From: Lingula anatina
Taxonomy: Eukaryota; Brachiopoda; Lingulata; Lingulida; Lingulidae
Assembly (NCBI RefSeq): GCF_001039355.2
Contig: NW_019774480.1
Span: 1 to 64,000, forward strand
Length of the DNA stretch: 64,000 nt
Direction of reading: 5' to 3'
Shown here one piece after another: positions 47,001-52,265 of the stretch (position 1 is its first letter; each line of letters opens with the position of its first letter). Below the pieces are notes generated by a model. The model was not told the DNA's origin. It saw only the letters and a program-made list of their open reading frames with translations, and searched no databases. The position numbers and the translations under genes were made by a program.

Positions 47001-47079
47001 GTGGCCCATCTCAGCAGTTAATTAAAGGTAACTTCAGATGGTTATCACTCACCTGAGTGTTGTCATGCTTTCGCGACAT
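13059..47079 (-). CDS. type II transmembrane mosaic protein with SEA, MAM, 18 LDLa, 2 EGF, 2 SRCR and 2 trypsin-like domains (2,186 aa, 40 exons)
   Basis: Forty exons joined by GT-AG introns add up to 6,561 nt in one uninterrupted frame, from ATG at 47079 to TAA at 13059-13061. Order (approximate residues): cytoplasmic tail 1-361, transmembrane helix 362-386 preceded by a basic Lys-Lys-Arg stop, Pro/Thr linker, SEA 411-537, Thr-rich linker, LDLa 570-611, MAM 612-779, three LDLa to 889, SRCR 890-978, trypsin-like domain 979-1233, fourteen LDLa (two followed by EGF) 1234-1835, SRCR 1836-1923, trypsin-like domain 1924-2186. The membrane-proximal SEA and the LDLa/MAM/SRCR/S1 set are those of enteropeptidase-type membrane proteases. 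Two protease domains separated by an LDLa array recall polyserases and insect Nudel. Both His-Asp-Ser triads are present. It should sit in the plasma membrane with the proteases outside. Nearly all module borders are phase 1, as in exon-shuffled proteins. Least certain are exon 1, the exon-7 acceptor and the exon-32 donor. Two tRNA arrays lie antisense in its introns. Confidence 0.88.
15060..16091 (-). CDS. exons 34-36: second SRCR domain
   Basis: Exons 15977-16091, 15374-15472 and 15060-15109 (115, 99 and 50 nt). Intron phases are the same as in the first SRCR, with matching landmarks: Ser-Trp-Tyr-Pro-Val-Cys, Val-Cys-Arg-Gln-Asn-Gly, Thr-Cys and Thr-Cys. It carries several Asn-x-Ser/Thr sequons. 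It is clearly the duplicate partner of exons 14-16. Confidence 0.8.
16571..16681 (-). CDS. exon 33: LDLa repeat 18
   Basis: Six cysteines, Asp-Met-Ser-Asp-Glu; last repeat of the 14-copy array, before the second SRCR. Confidence 0.84.
17092..17199 (-). CDS. exon 32: LDLa repeat 17
   Basis: Six cysteines, Gly-Gly-Gln-Asp-Glu. The donor is GTACGA, the weakest in the gene, and is followed within a few bases by an (ATT)n/(AGT)n tract. The frame remains open past it, so occasional read-through of the donor is possible. Confidence 0.75.
17625..17732 (-). CDS. exon 31: LDLa repeat 16
   Basis: Six cysteines, Asp-Asn-Ser-Asp-Glu, 108 nt, phase 1-1. Confidence 0.84.
18147..18254 (-). CDS. exon 30: LDLa repeat 15
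   Basis: Six cysteines, Asp-Gln-Ser-Asp-Glu, 108 nt. Its polypyrimidine tract is replaced by the (TATAA)n repeat. Confidence 0.84.
18256..18326 (+). repeat. (TATAA)n microsatellite at a splice acceptor
   Basis: A pentanucleotide repeat runs right up to the acceptor of exon 30, so on the - strand its last unit merges into the TTCCAG of the 3' splice site. Confidence 0.9.
18612..18722 (-). CDS. exon 29: LDLa repeat 14
   Basis: Six cysteines, Asp-Tyr-Ser-Asp-Glu. A second AG six bases inside the exon would be out of register with the cysteines, so the outer acceptor is used. Confidence 0.83.
18799..18901 (+). tRNA. tRNA-Phe(GAA) with 30-nt intron, array 1 copy 1
   Basis: A full cloverleaf: 7-bp acceptor (GCCGCGA/TCGCGGC), D arm GCTC-AGTTGGGA-GAGC, anticodon stem TCAGA/TCTGA, loop C-T-GAA-G-A, T arm with TTCAATC, discriminator A. 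The A box (TAGCTCAGTTGG) and B box (GGTTCAATCCC) are intact and a T-run follows. The intron at 18836-18865 sits between positions 37 and 38, the canonical site, and holds a CTTGTG-GAG-CACAAG hairpin. Phe identity bases G20, G34, A35, A36 and A73 are present. Confidence 0.9.
18902..19506 (+). repeat. spacers of tRNA array 1 (about 350-bp tandem unit)
   Basis: Two T-rich spacers, 18902-19156 and 19260-19506, separate the tRNAs. They share a TTTTATTTTGTTTTATTTA-like start, a GGGCATTTTCAAATGCGC segment, CCAATTATT, and an end reading TATATCAGCGGC before each tRNA. The same spacer is found in array 2 at 31474-32069. Spacers have diverged by substitutions and small indels while the tRNAs have not. 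Confidence 0.88.
19157..19259 (+). tRNA. tRNA-Phe(GAA) with 30-nt intron, array 1 copy 2
   Basis: The 73-nt mature part is identical to copy 1. The intron differs by a single base. It starts 358 bases after copy 1 and is followed by a terminator T-run. Confidence 0.9.
19507..19609 (+). tRNA. tRNA-Phe(GAA) with 30-nt intron, array 1 copy 3
   Basis: Mature part identical to the others, 350 bases after copy 2. The conserved spacer stops directly after this copy, so the array ends here. Confidence 0.9.
19768..19884 (-). CDS. exon 28: LDLa repeat 13
   Basis: Six cysteines, Asp-Ala-Ser-Asp-Glu, 117 nt. It is the upstream neighbour of the intron holding tRNA array 1. Confidence 0.84.
20213..20252 (+). 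repeat. partial copy of the ACCGGTGT fold-back element
   Basis: About 40 bases match the left end of the element at 52343-52497, sharing ACCGGTGT and GAGGGTCCGTGTA. The right end is not present. Confidence 0.6.
20470..20586 (-). CDS. exon 27: LDLa repeat 12
   Basis: Six cysteines, Asp-Phe-Ser-Asp-Glu, 117 nt. Confidence 0.84.
20800..20910 (-). CDS. exon 26: LDLa repeat 11
   Basis: Six cysteines, Gly-Gly-Glu-Asp-Glu at the acidic site. A (CT)n tract begins within about 10 bases of its donor on the - strand. Confidence 0.84.
21273..21383 (-). CDS. exon 25: LDLa repeat 10
   Basis: Six cysteines, Asp-Ser-Ser-Asp-Glu calcium site, 111 nt, phase 1-1. Confidence 0.84.
21638..21868 (-). CDS. exon 24: LDLa repeat 9 plus EGF domain 2
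   Basis: Exactly the same length (231 nt) and module order as exon 23. LDLa site Asp-Gly-Gln-Asp-Glu, EGF starting [10 protein letters not shown]. The identical length and phases show a tandem exon duplication. Confidence 0.87.
22094..22324 (-). CDS. exon 23: LDLa repeat 8 plus EGF domain 1
   Basis: A 231-nt exon encoding an LDLa with Asp-Asn-Trp-Asp-Glu, then without interruption an EGF domain with six cysteines ([10 protein letters not shown] to Leu-Pro-Asp-Gly-Val-Thr-Cys). This LDLa-EGF pairing is the one seen in LDL-receptor relatives. Confidence 0.87.
22680..22778 (-). CDS. exon 22: LDLa repeat 7
   Basis: The shortest LDLa exon (99 nt), with a contracted spacing between cysteines 1 and 2 (Cys-Glu-Phe-Gln-Cys). 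Calcium site Asp-Tyr-Thr-Asp-Glu. Confidence 0.82.
22779..26479 (-). other. intron 21 of the mosaic protease gene
   Basis: The largest intron within the LDLa array (3.7 kb). It has (GATA)n-rich sequence near 22840-22890, an (AT)n tract at about 24140-24200, and a less AT-rich patch at 25.1-25.3 kb that includes a - strand acceptor-like site followed by 47 open codons. That patch does not fit the phase of the host gene and I could not assign it. Confidence 0.45.
26480..26599 (-). CDS. exon 21: LDLa repeat 6
   Basis: Six cysteines; calcium site Asp-Gly-Trp-Asp-Glu with three extra residues before the last Cys. 120 nt. Confidence 0.82.
26974..27096 (-). CDS. exon 20: LDLa repeat 5
   Basis: First module after protease 1; six cysteines with Asp-Tyr-Ser-Asp-Glu. 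123 nt, slightly longer because of an extra loop between cysteines 2 and 3. The longest open frame here is in the wrong phase; the correct frame is the one joined from exon 19. Confidence 0.83.
27550..28926 (-). CDS. exons 17-19: trypsin-like domain 1, with Lys at position 193
   Basis: Exons 28758-28926, 28021-28459 and 27550-27706. The activation junction reads Ala-Pro-Met|Ile-Ile-His-Gly (991/992), so the P1 residue is Met rather than Lys or Arg. The triad is His-1032 (TAAHC), Asp-1084 (NDIAL) and Ser-1184. A propeptide Cys (980) and the Cys of Ile-Cys-Leu-Pro can form the interchain disulfide. The active-site loop reads Cys-Gln-Lys-Asp-Ser-Gly-Gly-Pro: residue 193 in chymotrypsin numbering is Lys, not the Gly of the oxyanion hole. 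The split codon pair across the 28021/27706 intron is unambiguous. Residue 189 is Ser and the 214-216 stretch is Ser-Phe-Val, giving an elastase- or chymotrypsin-like rather than trypsin-like pocket. Mesotrypsin, with Arg-193, is a known active precedent for a basic residue here. Activity is uncertain. Confidence 0.85.
29253..30504 (-). CDS. exons 14-16: first SRCR domain
   Basis: Exons 30384-30504, 29818-29913 and 29253-29302 (121, 96 and 50 nt; phases 1-2-2-1) encode about 89 residues. Landmarks are Val-Glu-Val-Tyr...Asp-Trp-Tyr-Pro-Ile-Cys, Trp-Thr, Leu-Cys-Asp-Met-Leu-Gly, a Gln-Cys and a final Val-Cys. This is the short SRCR type found just before S1 domains in hepsin, TMPRSS and enteropeptidase proteases. 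It packs against the adjacent protease domain. Confidence 0.82.
31010..31149. mobile_element. fold-back MITE, family A, copy 1
   Basis: About 30 bases at each end are near-perfect inverted repeats: left GGCCCCATTCAGAATAGGGG then ACTAACTA, right its complement with about four mismatches. There is no coding capacity. It lies in the intron between LDLa 4 and SRCR 1. A second copy is at 56.6 kb. Confidence 0.75.
31371..31473 (+). tRNA. tRNA-Phe(GAA) with 30-nt intron, array 2 copy 1
   Basis: Mature part identical to the array 1 copies, intron at the same 37/38 site with the hairpin intact. It is antisense to the protease gene, inside the intron between LDLa 4 and SRCR 1. Terminator T-run follows. 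Confidence 0.9.
31474..32069 (+). repeat. spacers of tRNA array 2 (about 350-bp tandem unit)
   Basis: Spacers 31474-31720 and 31814-32069 match those of array 1, including the GGGC(A/G)TTTTCAAAT(G/A)CGC segment and the TATATCA end before each tRNA, showing that the two arrays share one origin. Confidence 0.85.
31721..31813 (+). tRNA. tRNA-Phe(GAA) with shortened 20-nt intron, array 2 copy 2
   Basis: The mature 73 nt are unchanged, but ten bases have been lost from the intron together with the 3' half of its hairpin. It lies 350 bases after the previous copy. Whether this precursor is still spliced is open. Confidence 0.85.
32070..32172 (+). tRNA. tRNA-Phe(GAA) with 30-nt intron, array 2 copy 3
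   Basis: Mature part identical. One base change falls in the three-base loop of the intron hairpin, leaving its stem intact. The conserved spacer ends directly after this copy. Confidence 0.9.
32380..32490 (-). CDS. exon 13: LDLa repeat 4
   Basis: Six cysteines with Gly-Gly-Ala-Asp-Glu at the calcium site. It directly precedes the intron that carries tRNA array 2 and the first SRCR domain. Confidence 0.83.
32771..32881 (-). CDS. exon 12: LDLa repeat 3
   Basis: Six cysteines. The acidic site is Asn-Gly-Trp-Asp-Glu, so one usual Ser is Trp; the Asp-Glu pair is retained. 111 nt. Confidence 0.83.
33323..33430 (-). CDS. exon 11: LDLa repeat 2
   Basis: Six cysteines with Asp-Gly-Ser-Asp-Glu calcium ligands; 108 nt, phase 1-1. 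Confidence 0.85.
33931..34726 (-). CDS. exons 9-10: MAM domain
   Basis: Exons 34577-34726 and 33931-34284 (phase 1-1 each) encode about 168 residues. The start Cys-Thr-Phe-Glu-x-x-x-x-Cys-Gly-Tyr is the MAM signature, followed by a Trp-Arg-Arg strand and an Asp-His-Thr segment. The second exon has a [10 protein letters not shown] strand and ends Ile-Ala-Ile-Asp-Asp-Val-Thr-Leu followed by the final Cys. MAM domains mediate homophilic or substrate contacts; enteropeptidase also carries one. Confidence 0.88.
34991..35116 (-). CDS. exon 8: LDLa repeat 1
   Basis: Six cysteines with the Ser-Asp-Gly-x-Asp-Glu calcium cage near the last cysteine. It sits alone between the SEA stalk and the MAM domain. 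Confidence 0.85.
35902..35997 (-). CDS. exon 7: Thr-rich linker with tandem acceptor
   Basis: A 96-nt phase 1-1 exon rich in Thr, Ser, Gln and Pro with an Asn-Ile-Thr glycosylation sequon. The acceptor reads TAGCAG, a NAGNAG site. Using the second AG would drop one codon and keep the frame. Its splice sites are weaker than most, so it could be alternatively included. Confidence 0.65.
36186..37024 (-). CDS. exons 4-6: SEA domain
   Basis: Exons 36921-37024, 36633-36700 and 36186-36394 encode about 127 residues. They begin with the typical Tyr-Ser-Val-x-Ala strand, continue with Ser-Gln-Arg-Tyr-Gln-Asn-Leu and a Phe-Lys helix, and contain Asn-Gly-Ser-Ile-Lys-Val-Asp-Phe near residues 483-490. 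The Gly-Ser within this (484/485) matches the SEA autoproteolysis position (G|SxxV), so the chain may be cut there and held together non-covalently, as in matriptase and mucins. Phases run 1-0-2-1. Confidence 0.85.
37079..37112. repeat. (TTAA)n tract
   Basis: A self-complementary tetranucleotide run in intron 3 of the protease gene, about 55 bases upstream of exon 4. Confidence 0.9.
37282..37353 (-). CDS. exon 3: Pro/Thr-rich juxtamembrane linker
   Basis: A 72-nt phase 1-1 exon encoding a Trp-Tyr-Lys-Pro start and a run of Thr-Pro repeats ending Gly-Leu-Gly. This is probably an O-glycosylated stalk between the membrane and the SEA domain. Confidence 0.75.
37700..38831 (-). CDS. exon 2: tyrosine-motif cytoplasmic tail and transmembrane helix
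   Basis: A single 1,132-nt exon encodes residues 10-386. The tail is hydrophilic, rich in Asn, Gln, Ser, Arg, Pro and His, and repeats motifs such as HEYRNI, SYRNIP, AYDNL and SYLNM. I count ten Tyr-x-Asn motifs plus two Tyr-x-x-Met motifs (YLPM, YLNM). The exon ends with a Lys-Lys-Arg flank and a 25-residue Val/Ile/Ala/Leu membrane helix. Basic residues on the N-terminal side predict a type II orientation with the tail inside the cell. Y-x-N is the established consensus for Grb2 SH2 binding and Y-x-x-M for PI3-kinase p85. Use here is inference. The exon is far longer than any other in the gene. Confidence 0.88.
38832..47052 (-). other. first intron of the mosaic protease gene
   Basis: An 8.2-kb intron without a supported nested gene. 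It holds (GA)n at about 39550-39588, (ATT)n at about 40968-41011, (CT)n near 41790-41815 and several short open frames (39658-40026, 41307-41672, 41869-42147) with no recognisable domain, splice partner or signal peptide. Confidence 0.5.
47053..47079 (-). CDS. exon 1: start codon and nine residues
   Basis: ATG-TCG-CGA to CAG is followed by a strong donor GTGAGT and joins exon 2 in phase 0, 8.2 kb away. Another ATG five bases upstream is in a different frame and would stop soon after the splice, so this one is chosen. The 5' UTR would continue toward 47.1-47.3 kb. No TATA box was identified. Confidence 0.6.
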
Positions 47080-50000
47080 GGCATGCTGTATGGCAAATCT
47101 GCCTCTGTATATTCTTCCTTTAAAAACAGTCTCTCTTTAAACTTGTCTCCACTCAGGTGTCTCTCTATCTCTCTCCACAGGTGTGCTGAGGTTGAATGTT
47201 CTCCGATTAAGTGAGTCAGGTATTAAATCTAGGTCAGCGTTCACTGAGACATACCTGTGTGTTGGGCCGTGAATGACAGCTCAAGGGTCAACAAAGCGTC
47301 GATGAATAAACACAGCTTTGTTAGGACAGGTGAAAACGACTACGTCACGGGGAACAGGTGACCGCCCTCACAGAGCGTGTCAAAAATCTGCGGATAAGAT
47401 TAAAGATGGGTACCTGTACATTTTCACCTGGATAGTTTGATTTAAGCGCGTTGAATGCCTAGAGCAAGTCTACTTCATCAGGTCTATTCAAAGGAAGATG
47501 ATGTACTGCGGGTGAAAAATATTCTAATATTTCTTTCACAGGGAAATTTTATCAAAGTAGTAACAGGTTTGCTCGTGTATTGAATTTGTACTGCGCTGGA
47601 CATGACGCCTGTTTATGTTCTTCAGTTTTCTTTAGTAGTCTATTTGTGTTTCATTTGAGACAAATTGATCGGGGTAAATTGGTGTATGGTACAAATCACT
47701 CAAGGTTAAGTATTTACCAATCAGTAAGAAATCTTCGTGCATTTTTTATGGGCGAGGTTAACTTCGTTATTGTCATACTTCTTACTACCCCTGTAATCGA
47801 CCTGGAGGCCATGTTGATATGCAAATAATCTTGTGACAGGGAGTGGCTCTCGACGAATATGCCTTATATGGACAAGGAGGTGTGGCTTATGGTGACGTCA
47901 CTTCCAGCTTCAGAATAGGTACTGATAGTTAAATACACATAGAATAAAAATGAGGCGATTTCGTCTTTGAAATAGGAATCATTTATAGGAAATGACATTC
48001 GCTTAGACATTCTTTTGATTGAGATCGGGATAATAGTATACTCAAAATGCGATTTCATTCAGTAAATACTTTTTGTGGCGTTATTTACTGACAAAAAGCA
48101 TAAGCAAGTAAGCATATTTTAAATATATAAAAATAGTACATTAGTCAACTGAAGACATGTTCCGTTTAATCATGTCATAAATATATCATGGTTCCGGAAG
48201 ACATTTAGGGGTATCCCCTTTGTTTGATGGTATTTATAACCGGATTTTTGACATATTTTGGGTCGTTGATCGTTGATGACAAACTCACTGTGTAATATTA
48301 AGTCCTACAAAAGAAAAGTTGGTTTTGGTGGATCTACATGTATGAGTTCAGTCTTTGTTGTTGTAGCGCTGTCACATGCTACGAGGTCTAGTAAACAACA
48401 ATAAAATCTGTTAATTACGTGTACTGTAAACTGGGAATTTGATTTACAGAGAGTTGATTAATGTTTGGAATAAGGGGGTAGTTCTGTAGGTTTAAAGAAT
48501 ATGTTTTTTTTCTTTTCTGGTTTTCATTTTAGAATAAGTATTTGACTTTTAAATAATATACAACAAGGATTAAGAAAATATAAATTCCTTTTGTCATCGG
48601 GTTGCATGTGGGGCCCTTATTCCAACCAGACTTTGTATTACAGTTATTTACGCCTAAATGCATCTTTTCTATGTCTTACATTACAAAAATAAATTAGAAT
48701 TTCCTACGAATGTAAAGCTAACATGTAAAAGTCAAGCGCCATCTCTTAAAGTGACTACAGAACAGTGAAATGTCCGGAGTTCATATATTTTGTGAAGAAT
48801 TGTCATGGCATCAACTTGTCGCCCGTTTATGTCATTGTGTTAGGTGTGACAACACCAAGGCTTCTCTACCACACTCGTTATCTTTCTCCCTTATTCGGTT
48901 GTGCTTGTGTATTATAGCTTTCAAATGCTTATTGAAATACTTTTTATTTGAAATAATTCAGAATTTGAAACTTAACAACGGGTTAATGTATTTGTATATT
49001 GTTTGGGTTATGACATAGCTTGTTAAATAAAGTGAAAGTTCTGGATATCAAAGAAAAATCCATTAAATCGCTGTAGAAAGGCCTATATAACGCTCATTTT
49101 GTGTCTTTAGTCCTTAAACATATATCCCACCCAATGATACAGACCAGACACGGGCCTCGAGCCTTTCTGCCCTATGCTGGTTAACGCAGGGAAAATTCAA
49201 AATGTGAGTCGGATGTGGAACAATATCAATCAAATTGTGAACACATATCCACATTGATCAATCAATCAATCAATTAATCAATCAATCTAGGTACAGCGTG
49301 GCTGCTCTAATAGCAGAACGATAAACATGTTTTCGTTTATGTTTTCCTTAATAATTTCGGCCATCCTTTTTGCGTTTTCCAGGGAACCAAATGCGTCTTT
49401 CACCGTGCGCTCTTAGCTGAACCCTAGCTGCATATATCAACCCGGGATTGAACAAAGTTTCTGTGCTCTACCAAGTAATGTAAGAGTTTGATGTACGACA
49501 CAGAAAATGCTACACTGGGCCCGTAAAACTCGTGGTATGCCACTAAATATAAGGGTTCAGTGAAGAAAGCGTGATCAAGTTATCAAACATAATAATTCCC
49601 AAAGATTTCATGAGTGCCCTAGTTTCATGCCATGTTTATTCATTTATCTTTCCAGAAATACAGCAGATGCTAGCAAATTGAGCATGACAAACACGTTTTA
49701 CATGTAATCCCACGTTTATTAATTCGTCATTCAATAAAAAGTACAATTGCATAATATAACATTTATGATAAGCACACACAACGTAATGGAAACACCTTCA
49801 CAACCTTAAGCTAATGGCAGAAGTCACATAAGCTATAAGAATATAACTATAGGCAAATCCACGTATTACAAGTATTGAGTAGAATACACACTTACATTAA
49901 GAATATGGAACTATTTACTACAATCAATAAACACGGAAAAAATTATAATGCCCCGATGATATTACACAAGCTTTTAAGGAGATGGCCCTACTTATGACCA

Positions 50001-51995
50001 AGCCATGCACTGTGACAACGAATTTTGGTTTACAATGAAATAATTTCTGTATCGTAAATGATTTAAATGCCAAAATCAGAAAATAAAACATATTTTTTGC
50101 AATTTAAAATTAACGTGAGGTTAAAGGTGAAGGTCACCATCGCTTATGACGTCATCAGATACCTTATCCTGATTTTGTTATTCATGCCATAGGTGTACAC
50201 GAAATACAAGGACAATACGCGCAGTAACATTAAACGTTAATATAAATCTGAATCAATCAATAAATCAATACAATATTTATTTGATAAATAACATGTACCC
50301 GTTATTAAAACATCAATTAAAGTAACATCAATCAAATTTAACACACGGAATGTAAAATGAATTAATTAACAATTTAATACAGTTACACGAGGAAGAGATC
50401 TTGAGGACCGTGAATCATTAATAAAAAGGCGAAGCATGTTTTAATTAAAACACTGTTTTCACTAGTCAGCATTTTAAAGACCACTTGGGCATCCAGCAGT
50501 AGTAAAATTCAATAAAATCAGTAAAGAAAGCGGTTTTACCCGACTTTATTCTATTCATCACATATATGACGAGCATGCGCACTAAACCAGGCCAAATTGC
50601 CTGTTAATTATAAAATTAAAAAAAAAAATCACCATGTGAACATCCAGCATACCCAACCGGACCCAGAGGAGTTAAGGCTAACCCGACTAGGCTTCCGAGG
50701 ATTGATTTTGTTCTCTTGGGTTACGTATACAATTAGGATCCAGGCACTACCCATGTACTAGTCCTGGTTGGCCAATTCACTAAGGAACCACCTGGTCTCC
50801 GTAGCTGAGCCACACTGGGACCCAGTCAGTAACCCATATTGACTGCGTGAGGACCCCGAACAGGCGTACTAGCAGGGTTAAAAAACAGCAAGCTGGCAAA
50901 TACACAGATAATAGAAAAAAAGCACAACAATGTTAGATGCAGGCATTCGGATAGCAAGAAATACACACATTGCAGTGAATTATCAAGCGCTTAAACAGTG
51001 CGTCCCTTTCGGAAATTTTCTATTGGGTCTTACAGGACGCTCTAAAGGACGCTCTAAAGGAAACCGGCCCAAAACAGTGCATGCGGCTACTGGGTTGACA
51101 GATGCAAACAAAACTTATATCCCTGGTTTCAGCTTATTTGTGCTTTTTTTTTCAAAATAACAAAAAATGAATTTACAGACTGATTACTACTTCATGAGAA
51201 AAACAGTTGGAAAATTGGAAAAAGAGATAACGGTACACCATCATCATACATGTATAACAACCCCACTTGAGGTTACCATAGGGAATGGTAAACAAACTTA
51301 TCTGCGTTTAAAATATACATTGTGCCAGAATAAATTAATCAAAAGTACATTGGTATCAGAGAGAAGTTTACATCTACTTTAAATGTACACTCCATGCGAT
51401 CTGCCCGCCAAAATGTTTTTCCCGGAAAAATAAGCAATTTCTTCGTACTCAAGAACCAAAAATCTATCCCTCTCTGCACTTAGATTCGACCTTTGATACA
51501 ATTTATAAAGGTTGATTTTAGTTTAAAATGACTGACCAGTGATTATAACAGCGACAATTTCCTATAGAAATTTTCAAGTTCCAATAGAAATATCAGGTAC
51601 GCTCCAGAATAAAACACATTAAAGGGGATAATTAATTTCTAATGTGTATGTGAGATTTTATAAGAAGCTGTGGGTGGCAAAAATAAGCATTTTAGGGATT
51701 TTCAAACCCCTGGAGTGTACATTTTAATAACATTTATATACGTATCATAAATGTATATGAAAGCAGCAGCTTTAAATAATCTCCCAGAATACCGTGCTAT
51801 TGTTATTTCCGGCTTCCTTTTGAATAATTTATGAGATAAGTCTTAAGCCATTCTACGATTGAGTTCGTTATCAGGATGCTGAAAAGAGCACTGAGGAAAG
51901 GAAATGTGTGTGTTATTTTAAGGTTTTTGGATTCCACCTTCCAAAAAAGTCGGAAAGCCACCAAACGCAGTACAAAGGCAAGATGGCGATTTAGC
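47080..51995. other. intergenic region between the protease and calmodulin-like genes
   Basis: It includes the unmapped promoter and 5' UTR of the protease gene near 47.1-47.3 kb. A (TCAA)n tract lies at about 49255-49288. Several 60-80 codon open frames have no recognisable family. A CG-rich patch at 50.64-50.88 kb is unexplained. Confidence 0.4.
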
Positions 51996-51998
51996 ATT

Positions 51999-52004
51999 TT
52001 TATT
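51999..52004 (-). terminator. candidate poly(A) signal of calmodulin-like gene
   Basis: AATAAA on the - strand about 260 bases past the stop codon. It would give a 3' UTR that includes the TTCGAA palindromes at 52.1 kb. Confidence 0.45.
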
Positions 52005-52094
52005 ATATCAAACACGCAGATGCTATAATCTCCTCAAATTGAAAAATGTGGACAGCAATGATTACCACTGGTTGCCATAGACACAACCTCCTGT

Positions 52095-52167
52095 TCTCGT
52101 TCGAACGAGATGCAGTACTTCACTGAGTAAAGTAAGGCCCAAGCTTATGATCTCGTTCGAGCGAGAT
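52095..52167. repeat. pair of palindromes around TTCGAA
   Basis: TCTCGTTCGAACGAGA (52095-52110) is a perfect 16-base palindrome. ATCTCGTTCGAGCGAGAT (52150-52167) is the same motif with one mismatch. A third, shorter TTCGCGCGA form lies near 52230. All fall in the predicted 3' UTR of the calmodulin-like gene. Confidence 0.8.
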
Positions 52168-52265
52168 CTCCTTCCTCAAGGTGCTAATCAATCATAACGT
52201 CATGCATAGAACAGTGATATGCCCGTGCGAGAGTTTCTGTTCGCGCGAGACTTTCTTTGCCGGAA

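Noticed and set aside
13059-47079. Two adjacent protease genes instead of one
   Set aside because: No stop, poly(A) signal or promoter separates the domains, exon 19 ends in a strong phase-1 donor matching the next LDLa exon, and the last LDLa exon joins the second SRCR in phase.
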